A stretch of DNA of 64,000 nt from Arthrobacter sp. PsM3 (GTDB lineage: Bacteria > Actinomycetota > Actinomycetes > Actinomycetales > Micrococcaceae). The position numbers and the translations under genes were made by a program. The DNA lies in contig NZ_JARUXE010000025.1 of the NCBI RefSeq assembly GCF_030433895.1, positions 1-64,000 on the forward strand. The letters run 5' to 3'. Shown in pieces: positions 34,638 through 44,766 of the stretch (positions are counted from its first letter, which is position 1; each line of letters starts with the position of its first letter). The notes under the pieces were generated by a model, which ran no database searches, was not told the origin of the DNA, and worked only from the letters and a program-made list of their open reading frames with translations.

Positions 34638-35423
34638 ATGTCTGATTTTACCGCCAATGGACCGCTCAGGGTCGTCGTCTGGGGAGAAAACCGCCACGAG
34701 CAGCTTGAGCCGGAGGTCGCTGCGATATACCCGGAAGGGATGCACAACACCATCCGCCAGGGCATCGAGGAGAACCTCGGCGAGCGTGCGCAGGTGAGGA
34801 CGGTTACCCTCGATGACCCCGAGCATGGACTCACCGAAGACCTTTTGACGAACACCGATGTTCTGGTCTGGTGGGGTCATGCTGCACACGCCGAGGTTTC
34901 CGATGAAGTCGTGGATCGGGTTCACTCCCACGTCCTTGCCGGCATGGGCCTGATCGTGCTGCATTCTGCCCACTGGTCCAAGATCTTTGGAAAACTCATG
35001 GGCACCAGCTGCACCCTTCGCTGGCGCTCCGAGCGGGACCGCGAGATCGTCTGGACCGTGGACCCCACCCACCCCATCGCGAAAGGAATTCCCCACCCAT
35101 TCATCATCCCTGAGCAGGAAATGTATGGAGAGTTCTTCGATATACCTGCCCCCGATGAACTTGTTTTCCTAAGTACCTTCTCCGGGGGGGAAGTGTTCCG
35201 CAGTGGCTGCACGTTCCGGCGCGGGTATGGAAAAATCTTCTTCTTCAGCCCCGGGGACCAGGACTACCCCGTCTACTTTCATAAGGACGTCCGACGAGTA
35301 ATTGCCAACGGAGTCGAATGGGCCGCGACCGAGCGTCCCGAGCGCACAAGTCCTCAACTACTTCGCTACGAAACCGAAGATTTCTACAACGGCCACGACT
35401 ACCGGGGAGCGATGCAGAATTGA
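34638..35423 (+). CDS. thuA: ThuA-like protein (trehalose-utilisation type, glutamine-amidotransferase fold)
   Basis: A 261-aa cytosolic protein matching the ThuA family: [13 protein letters not shown] at the N-terminus, [20 protein letters not shown], and [19 protein letters not shown] near residue 110. In Sinorhizobium ThuA and ThuB convert trehalose-type disaccharides by way of 3-keto sugars; the exact chemistry of ThuA homologues varies. AGGAATTTA precedes the ATG. It is followed immediately by a Gfo/Idh gene, the ThuB position. Confidence 0.85.
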   Translation: MSDFTANGPLRVVVWGENRHEQLEPEVAAIYPEGMHNTIRQGIEENLGERAQVRTVTLDDPEHGLTEDLLTNTDVLVWWGHAAHAEVSDEVVDRVHSHVLAGMGLIVLHSAHWSKIFGKLMGTSCTLRWRSERDREIVWTVDPTHPIAKGIPHPFIIPEQEMYGEFFDIPAPDELVFLSTFSGGEVFRSGCTFRRGYGKIFFFSPGDQDYPVYFHKDVRRVIANGVEWAATERPERTSPQLLRYETEDFYNGHDYRGAMQN

Positions 35424-36598
35424 GCCCCTTTGCCACACTTAGCGACACGAGTTCCCCTATCCGAGTAATTCTCATCGGCGCTGGGCTTATGGGCAAGAAA
35501 TGGATATCTGTGCTCACTGCCTCCGCAGATGTCGAGTTGGTCGGACTCGTCGACCTCAATCTGTCCGCGGCTGAGGCCGCGCTGCACGAAGCGGGGCTGG
35601 ACCATGTCCCGACTGGAACGAACCTCACTGACCTCGCCAGAGCCACGGGAGCCCAGGCCGTGGTCAACGTGACTGTCCCCGCAGCTCATCACCCAACCAA
35701 CATGGAGGCGCTCTTCGGCGGTCTGCCCGTGCTGTGTGAGAAGCCCGTCGCACCGACCGTCAGTCAGGGTTTGTCGCTGGTCGCCGCTTCGGAAGTGACC
35801 GGACAGCTGCTGATGATCAGCCAAAGTCGCCGCTACTACCGCACTTTGGCGGCTTTGAAGAATAACCTGTCCTCGCTGGGCGAGGTTGGCATAGTGACCA
35901 CTGAGTTCTTCAAGGCTCCGCACTTCGGTGGTTTCCGCGAAGAAATGGAACATGTTCTCTTGATCGACATGGCCATTCACGCCTTCGACGTCGCACGCTA
36001 TCTGCTTGGCCAGGAGCCCGTTTCAGTTTACTGCGAGGAATACAACCCTTCGTGGAGCTGGTATGCCGGGGACGCCGCCACGACGGCAGTTTTTGAGTTT
36101 AGCAATGGGGCCCGTTTCGTCTTCACTGGCAGCTGGTGCAGTGCCGGACATGAAACTTCATGGAACGGGAGCTGGCGCATAAGCGGCGCACACGGCACCG
36201 CCAGGTGGGATGGCGAGAACGAGGCCTCCTTCGAGCTGGTAGATCAGGGACAGGACGATAGTTTCTTGCCCCCCAACGGTGACACTGCGTCGCCTGAGGA
36301 AATCGCTGGCTCGCTAGCCGAATTCGTTAGCTCACTCCGCTCCGGGATACTTCCTTCGGGCGAGGTTCATGGAAACATTCTCAGTTTGGCGATGGTAGAG
36401 GCAGCCGTGCAATCGTCAGAGCGGGGTGAACGCGTCAGCCTCGATCAGGTTCTGAGCGCAGCTCGGGCAACGGCTCTCAGCGAGGAGTCCATCCCGGTCG
36501 TGAAGGAGGCGCTCAGCGACTGGCCCTCGGACCGGCATACCCTCGCCAGCTTGGCCGAATACGCGGCCTCAGCGCTGACGCACTCAGCTCAACACTGA
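35420..36598 (+). CDS. thuB: Gfo/Idh/MocA-family oxidoreductase (ThuB-like)
   Basis: A 392-aa NAD(P)-dependent sugar dehydrogenase. It begins with a Rossmann motif [13 protein letters not shown], has the family's LCEKPVAPT lysine motif near residue 108 and the catalytic-type [15 protein letters not shown]. The TTG at 35420 overlaps the thuA stop (TTGA) and follows GGGGAG by 10 bp; the longer frame reaches back into thuA. With ThuA it would oxidise C3 of a glucosyl unit; the substrate is inferred from context. Confidence 0.85.
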   Translation: MSPFATLSDTSSPIRVILIGAGLMGKKWISVLTASADVELVGLVDLNLSAAEAALHEAGLDHVPTGTNLTDLARATGAQAVVNVTVPAAHHPTNMEALFGGLPVLCEKPVAPTVSQGLSLVAASEVTGQLLMISQSRRYYRTLAALKNNLSSLGEVGIVTTEFFKAPHFGGFREEMEHVLLIDMAIHAFDVARYLLGQEPVSVYCEEYNPSWSWYAGDAATTAVFEFSNGARFVFTGSWCSAGHETSWNGSWRISGAHGTARWDGENEASFELVDQGQDDSFLPPNGDTASPEEIAGSLAEFVSSLRSGILPSGEVHGNILSLAMVEAAVQSSERGERVSLDQVLSAARATALSEESIPVVKEALSDWPSDRHTLASLAEYAASALTHSAQH

Positions 36599-36889
36599 GT
36601 CCACGGACCTGCTTCACCTATAGCCGTCTCGCCGAGAGGCGGAGAATCAAGTCCGAACGGCTCCGAGTGGATTCGGCGGTCGCTCGGATAAGCATCAAAG
36701 TGAGCACAAAATGATGTTGGGAACGAAGCCGCCTTTGCCGGGCGTTTTGGATCGCCGGTCCATTGCGCCCGGCAAGGACGGTCGCCTGGACGCGGAACGA
36801 GAGCTTGGGGGACCGGTTGGACCGCGCACGTGAGTTCTGTGACAGCTTCCTCGGCCGCATCGCGCTCGGTAACTGATATTCTCCCGAAG

Positions 36890-38137
36890 ATGCCCTCCCC
36901 GACCCAACGGTCCGCCACGCCGCCGTTACTCCCAGAGCCACTAGCGCCGTCCAGCGAGCAGGATCCTTCCAGACGGAACAACCTGTCCGTGATCACAACG
37001 TTGGTCCATCACCACGGCGTCCTTAGCCGGGCACAGTTGACTAGGCGCACCGGGCTGAACCGCTCCACGGTGGCCACCCTGATCGGACAACTCGTTGCAT
37101 TGGGCCTTGTTTACGAGTCCGCACCGTCCGGGGAGGCCCGGGTGGGCAGGCCTAGTCCGGAGGTGCGCCCCAGCCAGTGGACAGCGGCACTTGCCGTGAA
37201 TCCGGAGATCGACGCCGTGACAGTCGGGCTGGTGAGTCTCGGCGGAACAGTCCAAAAGCAGGTTCGATTTGGCACGAAACGGATTCCCACGGCCGCGGAG
37301 GCCGTCAGCATCGCGGCTGCGGTTATCGAAGGGATGCTTTCGGAACTCGATACCTCCTACCGCATTACAGGGATCGGTGTAGCTGTACCGGGCTTGGTGC
37401 ACCGGGCCGAGGGCGTGGTTCGGCACGCCCCGCATTTGGGCTGGCGAAATGAACCCATCGCCGCGATGCTGAGTGAGGCCAGTGGCTACCCCTGCGCGGC
37501 CGCCAACGATGCTTCCCTGGCTGCAGAAGCCGAACTCATCTTCGGTGCGGGCGCCGGACGGCAAGACTTGGTCTACCTCAATGGTGGAGCCAGTGGCATC
37601 GGCGGCGGCGTGATCTCCGAAGGTGGACTCCTGGGTGGCGTCTCGGGGTATGCGGGGGAATTAGGACATACCTTTGTTCGCACGTCAGGGATTACCTGTC
37701 ACTGCGGCGCCACGGGTTGCCTGGAGACCGAGGTCACACAGTCGAGGCTCTTCAAACTAGCCGGGCTCGCAGGCGGCGATGTGTCCCAGCTGGAACAGGT
37801 CCTGCAAAATAGCAGTAACCCGGACGTGGCGGTCGAAGTGACACGGCAGCTAGGGTACCTGGCAGTAGCCTTGCGCAACGCGGTGAACATCTTCAACCCC
37901 GAGGCGATAATTCTCGATGGATTTCTGGGTGTTCTTTACGCGCTTTCCCCCCGAACACTAGACGATCTACTCCTGTCTCAGGCTCTTGAGGGCCCCGCCA
38001 GCGAGGTGACGATATACCGGGCAGCCTTGGGTTCACACCTGATGATGATCGGAGCCGCAGAGCTGGCCTTCGCACCTTTACTGGCCGATCCCGCTGGCCT
38101 CGGCACGCTCTCCCTTGGCGGTACACATAAAGCCTGA
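36890..38137 (+). CDS. ROK-family transcriptional regulator
   Basis: About 415 aa. A MarR-like winged helix (residues about 30-85, LSRAQLTRRTGLNRSTVATL) precedes a ROK sugar-kinase-like domain with GVAVPGLVHR, GGASGIGGGVI and the zinc motif CHCGATGCLE. As a repressor it would release DNA on binding a sugar. Start uncertain between ATG 36890 and GTG 36830; neither has a convincing ribosome-binding site. It lies 291 bp after the oxidoreductase gene and is the likely controller of the cassette. Nothing else recognised in 36599-36889. Confidence 0.85.
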   Translation: MPSPTQRSATPPLLPEPLAPSSEQDPSRRNNLSVITTLVHHHGVLSRAQLTRRTGLNRSTVATLIGQLVALGLVYESAPSGEARVGRPSPEVRPSQWTAALAVNPEIDAVTVGLVSLGGTVQKQVRFGTKRIPTAAEAVSIAAAVIEGMLSELDTSYRITGIGVAVPGLVHRAEGVVRHAPHLGWRNEPIAAMLSEASGYPCAAANDASLAAEAELIFGAGAGRQDLVYLNGGASGIGGGVISEGGLLGGVSGYAGELGHTFVRTSGITCHCGATGCLETEVTQSRLFKLAGLAGGDVSQLEQVLQNSSNPDVAVEVTRQLGYLAVALRNAVNIFNPEAIILDGFLGVLYALSPRTLDDLLLSQALEGPASEVTIYRAALGSHLMMIGAAELAFAPLLADPAGLGTLSLGGTHKA

Positions 38138-38184
38138 GATGCCCACAAAGGCAAATCGATAGGGGCGAGCCCCCAGCCCCCGAG

Positions 38185-40422
38185 CTACTTAACCCCGGCC
38201 CCCGGCAGCAGTTCCGTGGCGTCCAGGGAGTCGGCAACGAAGGCGTAGTCCCAGGCCCGTTCCTTCCACTGCACGTAGCGGCCGGAGGCGCCGCCGTGGC
38301 CGCCCTCCATCTCGATCTTCATCACGATCGGCTCGCTGCCGGTGTTGAGTTCGCGCAGCCGCTGCACCCATTTGGCGGGCTCCACGTAGAGAACCCGCGT
38401 GTCATTGAACGAGGTCACCGCGGCGATCTTGGGATACGCCACCGCACGGACGTTCTCGTACGGCGTGTAGGACTTCATGTACTCGTACACGTCGCGGTCG
38501 GTGATCGGGTTGCCCCATTCCTCCCACTCCAGCGCCGAAAGCGGCAGGTTGGGGTCCAGGATGGTGGTCAGGGCGTCCACGAACGGGACGGCGGCAACGA
38601 TCGCCGCGTATTTCTCCGGGGCCAGGTTGGCGACGGCGCCCATCAGCAGGCCGCCGGCCGAGCCGCCCATGGCCGCGATCCGTGCCGGGTCCACCCAGCC
38701 GGACTCCGCCAGCCAGTCGGTGGCCGCGATGAAGTCCGTGAAGGTGTTCTTTTTCTGCAGCTTCTTGCCGGTGTCGTACCAGTGCCGGCCCAGTTCCCCG
38801 CCGCCGCGGATGTGGGCGATCACGAACACGATGCCGCGGTCCAGCAGGGACAGCCGGGGGATCCCGAAGCTGGGATCCATGCTCATCTCGTAGGAGCCGT
38901 AGCCGTACACCAGGCCGGCCGCCGTCGAATCCTGCTTGACGGAGGCGTGGCGCAGCACGGAGAGCGGGATGCGGGTCCCGTCGGACGCCACCGCCCATTC
39001 GCGGGTGGCGACGTAGTCCGCGGCGGAGTAGCCGCCGAGCACCGGGCTTTCCTTGCGCTGCAGCAGCTCGCCGGCGGGCTGTTCCGCGGTGGGCAGCACA
39101 AAGTCATAGACCCGGGACGGCGTGAAGTAGGAGGTGTAGCCCATCCGGATCACGGGGGCCTCGTAGTCGGAGCCGGCCACCCCCGCGGTGTAAAGCTCCT
39201 CCTCGAAGGCGGGCTCCACCGGCGCGCCCTGCTCCGGCGTGCCCAGCCCGGCCAGCGGCAGGACCTGCACCCGCTCGATCGTGTCCTTGCGGATGGAGAC
39301 CACCAGGTGCGTCGAGGTGACGCCGGCGCCGTTGACCCGCACCTCGTCGGAGTGCTCGACGACGGTGGTCCAGTGCTGCTCGGCGAGCGGCTTGGCGAGC
39401 TCGGCCGGGTCCACGAGGGAGACCATGGAGTTGATGGCCTCCCTGTTGTGGGTCAGGAGGATCGACTCGGCCGGCGTCCCGGAGACGTCCGCCAGCAGGA
39501 ACGGCTCGGCCTCGTAAAGGATGCGTTCGTCCCGGGAGATCACGGTGGACAGTCCGGCGTCGAGCGCGTCGAAGCGCAGCAGCCGGGTCTCGCTGAATTC
39601 CGAGCAGCCGATGCTCAGCACCAGGTGGCGCCGGTCGGCGGAGAGCTCGAAGCCCAGCCACATGGCGACGTCGTCCTCCTGGTAAATGACCTCGTCATCC
39701 GCGACGGGCGTGCCGAGCACGTGGGCCTTGACCTGGTAGGGCCGCCACGCGTCGTCCACCACGGTGTAGAAGATCCGGGTGCCGTCGGGGGAGAAGGAGA
39801 TGCCATAGAAGACGTTCTCGATCACGTCGGGCAGGAGCTCCCCGGTGCGCAGGTCCTTGATCCGCAGCGTGAAGCGCTCGTCGCCGGCGTTGTCCACGGC
39901 GTAGGCGTAGAGGTTCCCGTCGATGGTCACGGCGGCCCCGCCGACGGCGAAGAACGGCTTGCCCTCGGCCTCGACGTTGCAGTCCAGCAGGATTTCCTCG
40001 CCCGGGATCTCGACGCCGACCTCGACGGCAGGGGGAGTCCAGTCGGCGACGCGGTCACCAGTGTCCCGGGCCTGGACCCGGCACTGGATACCGTATTCCT
40101 TGCCCTCCACGGAGCGGGTGTAGTACCACCAGCCGTCCTTGCGGTTGGGAACGGAGAGGTCCGTCTCCTGGGTGCGGGCCTTGATCTCCTGGAAGATGGC
40201 CTCGCGCAGCGGCTCCTGGTGCGCGGTCACCGCCTCCTGGTAGGCGTTCTCGGCCTTGAGCAGGTCCACCACCTCGGCGGATTCCTTGTTCCGCAGCCAC
40301 TCGTAGTTGTCCTCGAAGGCGTCGCCGTGGTGCGTGCGGAGAGCGGGGATCTTCTTGGCAACGGGTGCAGCGGATTTTTCGATCGCGCCGGAAGGGCCAC
40401 CAGTGGCGGGAGTGTCAGTCAT
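38185..40422 (-). CDS. ptrB: Prolyl oligopeptidase family serine peptidase (oligopeptidase B-like, S9A)
   Basis: A 745-aa cytosolic peptidase cleaving short peptides. The N-terminal two thirds form the beta-propeller and the C-terminal third the alpha/beta hydrolase with S588 in GGSAGGLLMG, D674 in FNDTRV and H709 in EGGHGGASGR. Slightly longer than E. coli oligopeptidase B. The ATG at 40422 follows GGGGAG closely; the longer frame to 40608 has no support. It converges on the ROK gene and diverges from the response regulator gene across a 269-bp gap with no feature I can name apart from a CTAAC/GTTAG palindrome near 40648. Confidence 0.88.
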   Translation of the reverse strand: MTDTPATGGPSGAIEKSAAPVAKKIPALRTHHGDAFEDNYEWLRNKESAEVVDLLKAENAYQEAVTAHQEPLREAIFQEIKARTQETDLSVPNRKDGWWYYTRSVEGKEYGIQCRVQARDTGDRVADWTPPAVEVGVEIPGEEILLDCNVEAEGKPFFAVGGAAVTIDGNLYAYAVDNAGDERFTLRIKDLRTGELLPDVIENVFYGISFSPDGTRIFYTVVDDAWRPYQVKAHVLGTPVADDEVIYQEDDVAMWLGFELSADRRHLVLSIGCSEFSETRLLRFDALDAGLSTVISRDERILYEAEPFLLADVSGTPAESILLTHNREAINSMVSLVDPAELAKPLAEQHWTTVVEHSDEVRVNGAGVTSTHLVVSIRKDTIERVQVLPLAGLGTPEQGAPVEPAFEEELYTAGVAGSDYEAPVIRMGYTSYFTPSRVYDFVLPTAEQPAGELLQRKESPVLGGYSAADYVATREWAVASDGTRIPLSVLRHASVKQDSTAAGLVYGYGSYEMSMDPSFGIPRLSLLDRGIVFVIAHIRGGGELGRHWYDTGKKLQKKNTFTDFIAATDWLAESGWVDPARIAAMGGSAGGLLMGAVANLAPEKYAAIVAAVPFVDALTTILDPNLPLSALEWEEWGNPITDRDVYEYMKSYTPYENVRAVAYPKIAAVTSFNDTRVLYVEPAKWVQRLRELNTGSEPIVMKIEMEGGHGGASGRYVQWKERAWDYAFVADSLDATELLPGAGVK

Positions 40423-40691
40423 GCTCCCCAATATATAGAGACAACCGTCGCCTGGCGCCCACGTTCGCCACGGGGGTATTCCGCCACCCACAGCCCCCGC
40501 CCAGCGGCGGGCCGGAGGGCGTACGCTTGCCGGAATGCCAGGAATCGGGCCGGGGCATTTAAGGGTCGGGGCATCTAACCGTCCATGCAGGAATTCCTTG
40601 GCCGACATTATGCCAATGGTGCGCGAAATCGTGACATTCCAGTGACACTAACCTGTTAGCGTTACCTTCAACGATTTGCTGGGGTGGGAAT

Positions 40692-41537
40692 GTGGTAGAT
40701 ATTTCGCGCGTGGCAGTGGTTATTGAAGATGACAAGGATATCCGGGGGGCCCTCCGGTCGATTCTGACTGCGTCGGGCTTCACCGTCCATGAGTGCAGCA
40801 CCGGGGTTGAAGGCGTGGATGCGGTGGCCCGGTACGGGCCTCATATCGTGACGTTGGACCTGGGGTTGCCTGACATCGACGGTTTTGAGGTGGCCCGGCG
40901 TATTCGCCTGTTCAGTGACACCTACATCATTATGCTGACAGCCCTGACCGAGGAGCTCGATACCCTGCAGGGGCTGGAAGCCGGTGCCGATGACTACCTG
41001 ACTAAGCCCTTCCGGCCCCGTGAGCTCCGGGCCCGGGTTGCCGCCCTGTTGCGTCGCCCTAGGGGACTGGAAGCGGCGAAACCTGCTTCCGCGGAGAGGG
41101 TACTGGTGGAAGCGCCAGTGCCGGTGCCGGCGTCCCGGGGACCCCTGATGCCTGAAGCGTCTTTGAGGGGAGCGCCGACGGCCCACGATACCGCCCCCAG
41201 GCGGGTGTGGGACCACAACGGCCTGCGGCTGGACCCTTCGACCCGCACCACCGAAGTTGCCGGGGTTGAGGTGGTCTTGACGCGCACCGAATTTGATTTG
41301 CTGGAGGCGCTATTGGAGGGCGGCCGCATTGTCAGGAGCAAGGCCGACCTCGCACGGCGGCTTCACTATGAAGAGTACGGGACGGGTTCCTACGTTAGTG
41401 AAGCTGATGAGAAAGTCGTTGAGGTTCATGTAGCGAACCTCCGGCGTAAGTTGGGGGACAACCCCCGGCTGCCACGGTGGCTGGAGACAGTGCGGGGCGT
41501 GGGTTACCGGATGACCCCGGGCGCCACCGCTTCCTGA
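40692..41537 (+). CDS. OmpR/PhoB-family DNA-binding response regulator
   Basis: A 281-aa regulator: receiver domain (residues about 5-115) with the acidic pocket EDD, phospho-acceptor D56 in TLDLGLP and K105 in DYLTKPF, a long linker of about 60 residues rich in Pro/Ala, and a C-terminal winged helix (LTRTEFDLLEALLEGG to VHVANLRRKLG). GTG start at 40692 after GGGTGGGAAT. Its 3' end overlaps the converging histidine kinase gene by 34 bp, so the pair is very probably cognate. Confidence 0.88.
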   Translation: MVDISRVAVVIEDDKDIRGALRSILTASGFTVHECSTGVEGVDAVARYGPHIVTLDLGLPDIDGFEVARRIRLFSDTYIIMLTALTEELDTLQGLEAGADDYLTKPFRPRELRARVAALLRRPRGLEAAKPASAERVLVEAPVPVPASRGPLMPEASLRGAPTAHDTAPRRVWDHNGLRLDPSTRTTEVAGVEVVLTRTEFDLLEALLEGGRIVRSKADLARRLHYEEYGTGSYVSEADEKVVEVHVANLRRKLGDNPRLPRWLETVRGVGYRMTPGATAS

Positions 41538-43267
41538 AAGGGCTCCGTCCTGCCGGGAGCCGCCCGATTGCTGTCGAGGGGTAGGCGCACCGAGAAGGTT
41601 GTCCCGCGTCCCAGAGCGGATGCGACAGCGATACTGCCGTTGTGCCGGGTGATGATGTCATGGACGATCGCCAGTCCCAGCCCTGTTCCCGGTACCGCAG
41701 CCGCTGAGGCGTTGGATGCGCGGAAAAAGCGCTGGAACACTTGCGGGATGTCATGTTCGGGAATTCCAATGCCGTCATCCGCCACTTCCACCCGCAATTC
41801 GGCTGCCTGATCTTCGGAACCGCATTTTTGCGCGGTAATGCTGACATGCCCCCCGCGGGGGGTAAACTTAATGGCGTTGGACACCAGATTCGTAAACACC
41901 CGTTCCAATTGCGCTTCGTTGGCGCCAACTACAAGATCCTCGCCGGCGTGGTCCAGCGTGATGTGGATGTCCCGGGCAGTGGACATGGGACGGAGCACGG
42001 CCGTTACCATGCGCAGCAGGTGTCCGATATTGACGGGAGCTTTCCGGGAATCGTCGCTGTTGTCGTGCCGAGCGAAGCTCAGCATGTCCTCGATGAGGCC
42101 GCGCAGACGGTCCGAATTCTGCTCGATGACGGTCAGCATCTCTTCGATACCGGGCGGCACGGGACCGCCCTCACCGTCATGAATCATGTCCAAGTAGGCG
42201 GTGATCGAGGTCAGGGGCGTTCGCAACTCGTGGTTGACCATGGCGAGGAAGTCCGTCTTCGCCTGATCGAGCTGGTGGAGCCGTTTGAGGACCAGCTGCT
42301 GGGCATTGATCAGATGCCCTTGGATCAGGCCGTAGGCGAGATTGCCCGCCACATGGCGGATCAGCGCGGTCTCGGCGACGGTCCACAGCCGGGGTTCGTG
42401 GGCGTTGACGATCCACAAGATACCGAAGGCTGCTTCGCCTTCTCCGACCGGGACCACAGCAGAGGCGCGGGCACCCATGGCTTCCATCCAGTCCAGGAGT
42501 TCACCATCCTCCGGGGACGGCCGGTAGTGGAGATGGTCATCCACGGTCAACAGGGCGGATTCAGTCCAGAACCTGTTGGCTGCCCGTCTGGCGGCAGGTT
42601 CATGGGCTCCGAGGCGCGGCGGCAGCTGGGCCAGGCCGTACCGATTCCACTGTGCCGTGATCAGCGGCACCCGTTCGTCGTCGAAGGTGGTGAACCAGAC
42701 GTGGTCGGCGTCGAAGGTTTCCCCGAATCCCTGCACGAACTGCTCGGACATGTTTCTTGGGTCGTTGGTTGCGCGGATAGCCGCGGAAACGCCGCGGAGG
42801 CGCTGCCGCAGCCGTTCGGAGTTCCCCCGGACCTCGCTGCGTCGTTGCCCGCGGCGGATGAGGTTCTGCACGCGGTGGATCAGTTCATCGGCACGGGCAG
42901 AGGTCCGGACGTAGTCGGAGACGCTGAGCATTTCGAGCACGTCCGGGCTCAAGTCATGATCTTCGTCAACCAGGAACAGCACAGGAATGCCGGGTTCCTC
43001 CTCCTGGGGTGCCGCACCGGTGATTGAACCTGACGCATCAGCGGCTGCCGTTCCTGCCGGCACGGCGCGGCTGAAGGCCATGTGCACAATCAGGACACTC
43101 GGATGTCCGCGGGCAAGGAGCCGCAGCAGCTCACCCTCATCAGGGGTGGAGGCAACGGAAAATCCGGCGCTCTCCAAGGTGGATGTGGTTCTGGCGAGCC
43201 TTTTCCGGTCGGGGTCCGCAACGACGGCGCTGGTCGTGGCGGCGTCGGCCACCGGTTGTATTGTCAC
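41504..43267 (-). CDS. Soluble hybrid sensor histidine kinase with degenerate receiver and GAF domain
   Basis: A 587-aa kinase without membrane segments. Order: a receiver-like domain (residues 14-140) in which the phospho-acceptor is replaced by H62 (LIVHMAF) and the conserved Lys region reads YVRTSARA; a GAF-like domain (about 165-325); the dimerisation/phosphotransfer helix with H346 in MVNHELRTPL; and a HATPase domain with NLVSNAIKF, DDGIGIPEHD and GTGLGLAIV. The receiver therefore looks non-phosphorylatable and may bind ligand or protein instead. Gene order suggests it is at the end of the polysaccharide operon and partners the regulator at 40692. Confidence 0.87.
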   Translation of the reverse strand: MTIQPVADAATTSAVVADPDRKRLARTTSTLESAGFSVASTPDEGELLRLLARGHPSVLIVHMAFSRAVPAGTAAADASGSITGAAPQEEEPGIPVLFLVDEDHDLSPDVLEMLSVSDYVRTSARADELIHRVQNLIRRGQRRSEVRGNSERLRQRLRGVSAAIRATNDPRNMSEQFVQGFGETFDADHVWFTTFDDERVPLITAQWNRYGLAQLPPRLGAHEPAARRAANRFWTESALLTVDDHLHYRPSPEDGELLDWMEAMGARASAVVPVGEGEAAFGILWIVNAHEPRLWTVAETALIRHVAGNLAYGLIQGHLINAQQLVLKRLHQLDQAKTDFLAMVNHELRTPLTSITAYLDMIHDGEGGPVPPGIEEMLTVIEQNSDRLRGLIEDMLSFARHDNSDDSRKAPVNIGHLLRMVTAVLRPMSTARDIHITLDHAGEDLVVGANEAQLERVFTNLVSNAIKFTPRGGHVSITAQKCGSEDQAAELRVEVADDGIGIPEHDIPQVFQRFFRASNASAAAVPGTGLGLAIVHDIITRHNGSIAVASALGRGTTFSVRLPLDSNRAAPGRTEPFQEAVAPGVIR

Positions 43268-43408
43268 GGTTCCCCCTGCATAGGCGGCGGCTCGCCGCCC
43301 TCACTGATCCAGGGTCAGGCTATCAGCGTCCGGCCCGGGGATCGTCCCGGTCCGACGCCTGCCGACACGTTCAACCCGGGCAGGGGATCGGGTGGCGCTG
43401 CGCTGCTT

Positions 43409-44692
43409 TTAGGAGGACAGCTTGGGGCAGCCGCCAAGAACCCGCGAATCCAGCAGGATCCGTCCAAGGGCAATCCAGGCAGTGCCGTAGTAGGTGGGAT
43501 GGATGCTGTTGAGCGTTTCGGCCCGGCCCAGGTCAGCCCGTGCTCCGGGACGGTCGCCGGCCGCTGCGCGGGCGGCAGCCCGGGCCACGTAAAACACGGG
43601 ATGTTCCTCCCCGGCCATCCGTGTACCGGAGAGATCCAGGGATGTCGCTTGCCGGCCGGTGCCCAGCGCAGTACCGGTGCCCAGCGCGGTGGCGCTGTGC
43701 GCCGCCACAGCCACATCCGCGGGGAGGCACGATTCGCTGAAACGCACCGGCACCCTGGCGGCGTCGTAGCTGTACAGGCCGGGCCCGTCGGTGCCGGCGG
43801 GCCCGGTTACGGGCTGCGCGGACCCGTCGGCCCGGATGCGCGCCCAGTCCGGCAGCAGGGGACCGGCGGCCAGGAGCGAGGCTGTCACCCTGGAGGTGCC
43901 GGTGGAAAGTTCGCTCCAGCGTGCGTCGCCGGTGCTCGCGCCCAGGATGTCGAAAGCCGCAGGGGAGGCGTAGGAGGGGTTGTAGGGGAGGGCGGGCCCC
44001 TGCCGGGCCCAAAGGCCGGGCAAGAGAATACGTCCATGCACTGTCTCTGCGGTGAGCTTGTCCATGACACGGCCAGCCAGCCGGTTTCCTTCCGCAGTCA
44101 GGTCCGGACGGCCGAAGAGGGTGCCTGCCCGCACCAGCGCCCGGGCTGTGTCCAGGTCGGCATCACTGGCAGGGGCCGGGTCCTTGACCGCCCCGTCGGA
44201 CCAGTGCCAGGAAAGGAGCCCGTCCTCGCGCATCAGGTGGTCCCGGGTCCACGTCCAGATCTTCTGAAAGCTCCGCTCGTCACCCACGGCTGCGGAAATG
44301 AGCAAACCGTAGGCCTGCCCCTCGCTGACCGTATCGTTGCCTTGGTCCCGCCGTACCACCCGCCCGTCCTCATCCACCCAGTGCAGCAGGAACGCCGCGG
44401 CTGATTCCCGAAGCGCCTGCTCGGCGGGCCGGACCGGATCCGCGGCGGCAACAGGCCCGGTGCCATGATCGGGTGATGCCGGGCCGTGGGCTCCGGTCAG
44501 GATCATGGCTGCGCTCAGAAGCCATGCCGGGATGGACGCCGCACGGCCGGCGCGCCGGTAGCGGCGTTCCTGGCGCCGTGCCGGTGCCACCGAACGCGCC
44601 CCGGGAGAGGGAGTCGGGGCGGGGCCCTCCAGCGGCCGGCGGATTTCTTCCCGGGCTGGAGTTCCTGCGAGGACCCGCACATAGGAGTCCAT
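43409..44692 (-). CDS. Glycoside hydrolase family 8 (endoglucanase/cellulase-like)
   Basis: A 427-aa GH8 protein that cuts beta-1,4-linked glucan or a similar polymer. The N-terminus has a basic region and a hydrophobic segment (IPAWLLSAAMILTGAHG near residues 54-70), so it is secreted or membrane-anchored. The proton donor is E124 in TVSEGQAYGLL; the second catalytic region is SDADLDTARAL near residue 177-181. ATG 44692 follows GGAAGGA. GH8 enzymes accompany bacterial cellulose synthases, and a GT2 synthase lies three genes upstream on the same strand. Confidence 0.85.
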   Translation of the reverse strand: MDSYVRVLAGTPAREEIRRPLEGPAPTPSPGARSVAPARRQERRYRRAGRAASIPAWLLSAAMILTGAHGPASPDHGTGPVAAADPVRPAEQALRESAAAFLLHWVDEDGRVVRRDQGNDTVSEGQAYGLLISAAVGDERSFQKIWTWTRDHLMREDGLLSWHWSDGAVKDPAPASDADLDTARALVRAGTLFGRPDLTAEGNRLAGRVMDKLTAETVHGRILLPGLWARQGPALPYNPSYASPAAFDILGASTGDARWSELSTGTSRVTASLLAAGPLLPDWARIRADGSAQPVTGPAGTDGPGLYSYDAARVPVRFSESCLPADVAVAAHSATALGTGTALGTGRQATSLDLSGTRMAGEEHPVFYVARAAARAAAGDRPGARADLGRAETLNSIHPTYYGTAWIALGRILLDSRVLGGCPKLSS

Positions 44693-44766
44693 GATTGTGT
44701 GTCCTTCCATTGGTCGCGGCCTGTCTGCGGTTCCGGCCACGGCGGCTGAGGCCCATGACACGGTTG

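Noticed and set aside
38296..40578. 760-codon plus-strand open frame
   Set aside because: Antisense to the oligopeptidase, whose catalytic triad and motifs are unambiguous.
40560..40691. Possible riboswitch or leader upstream of the response regulator
   Set aside because: No recognisable conserved fold; only a small CTAAC/GTTAG palindrome.
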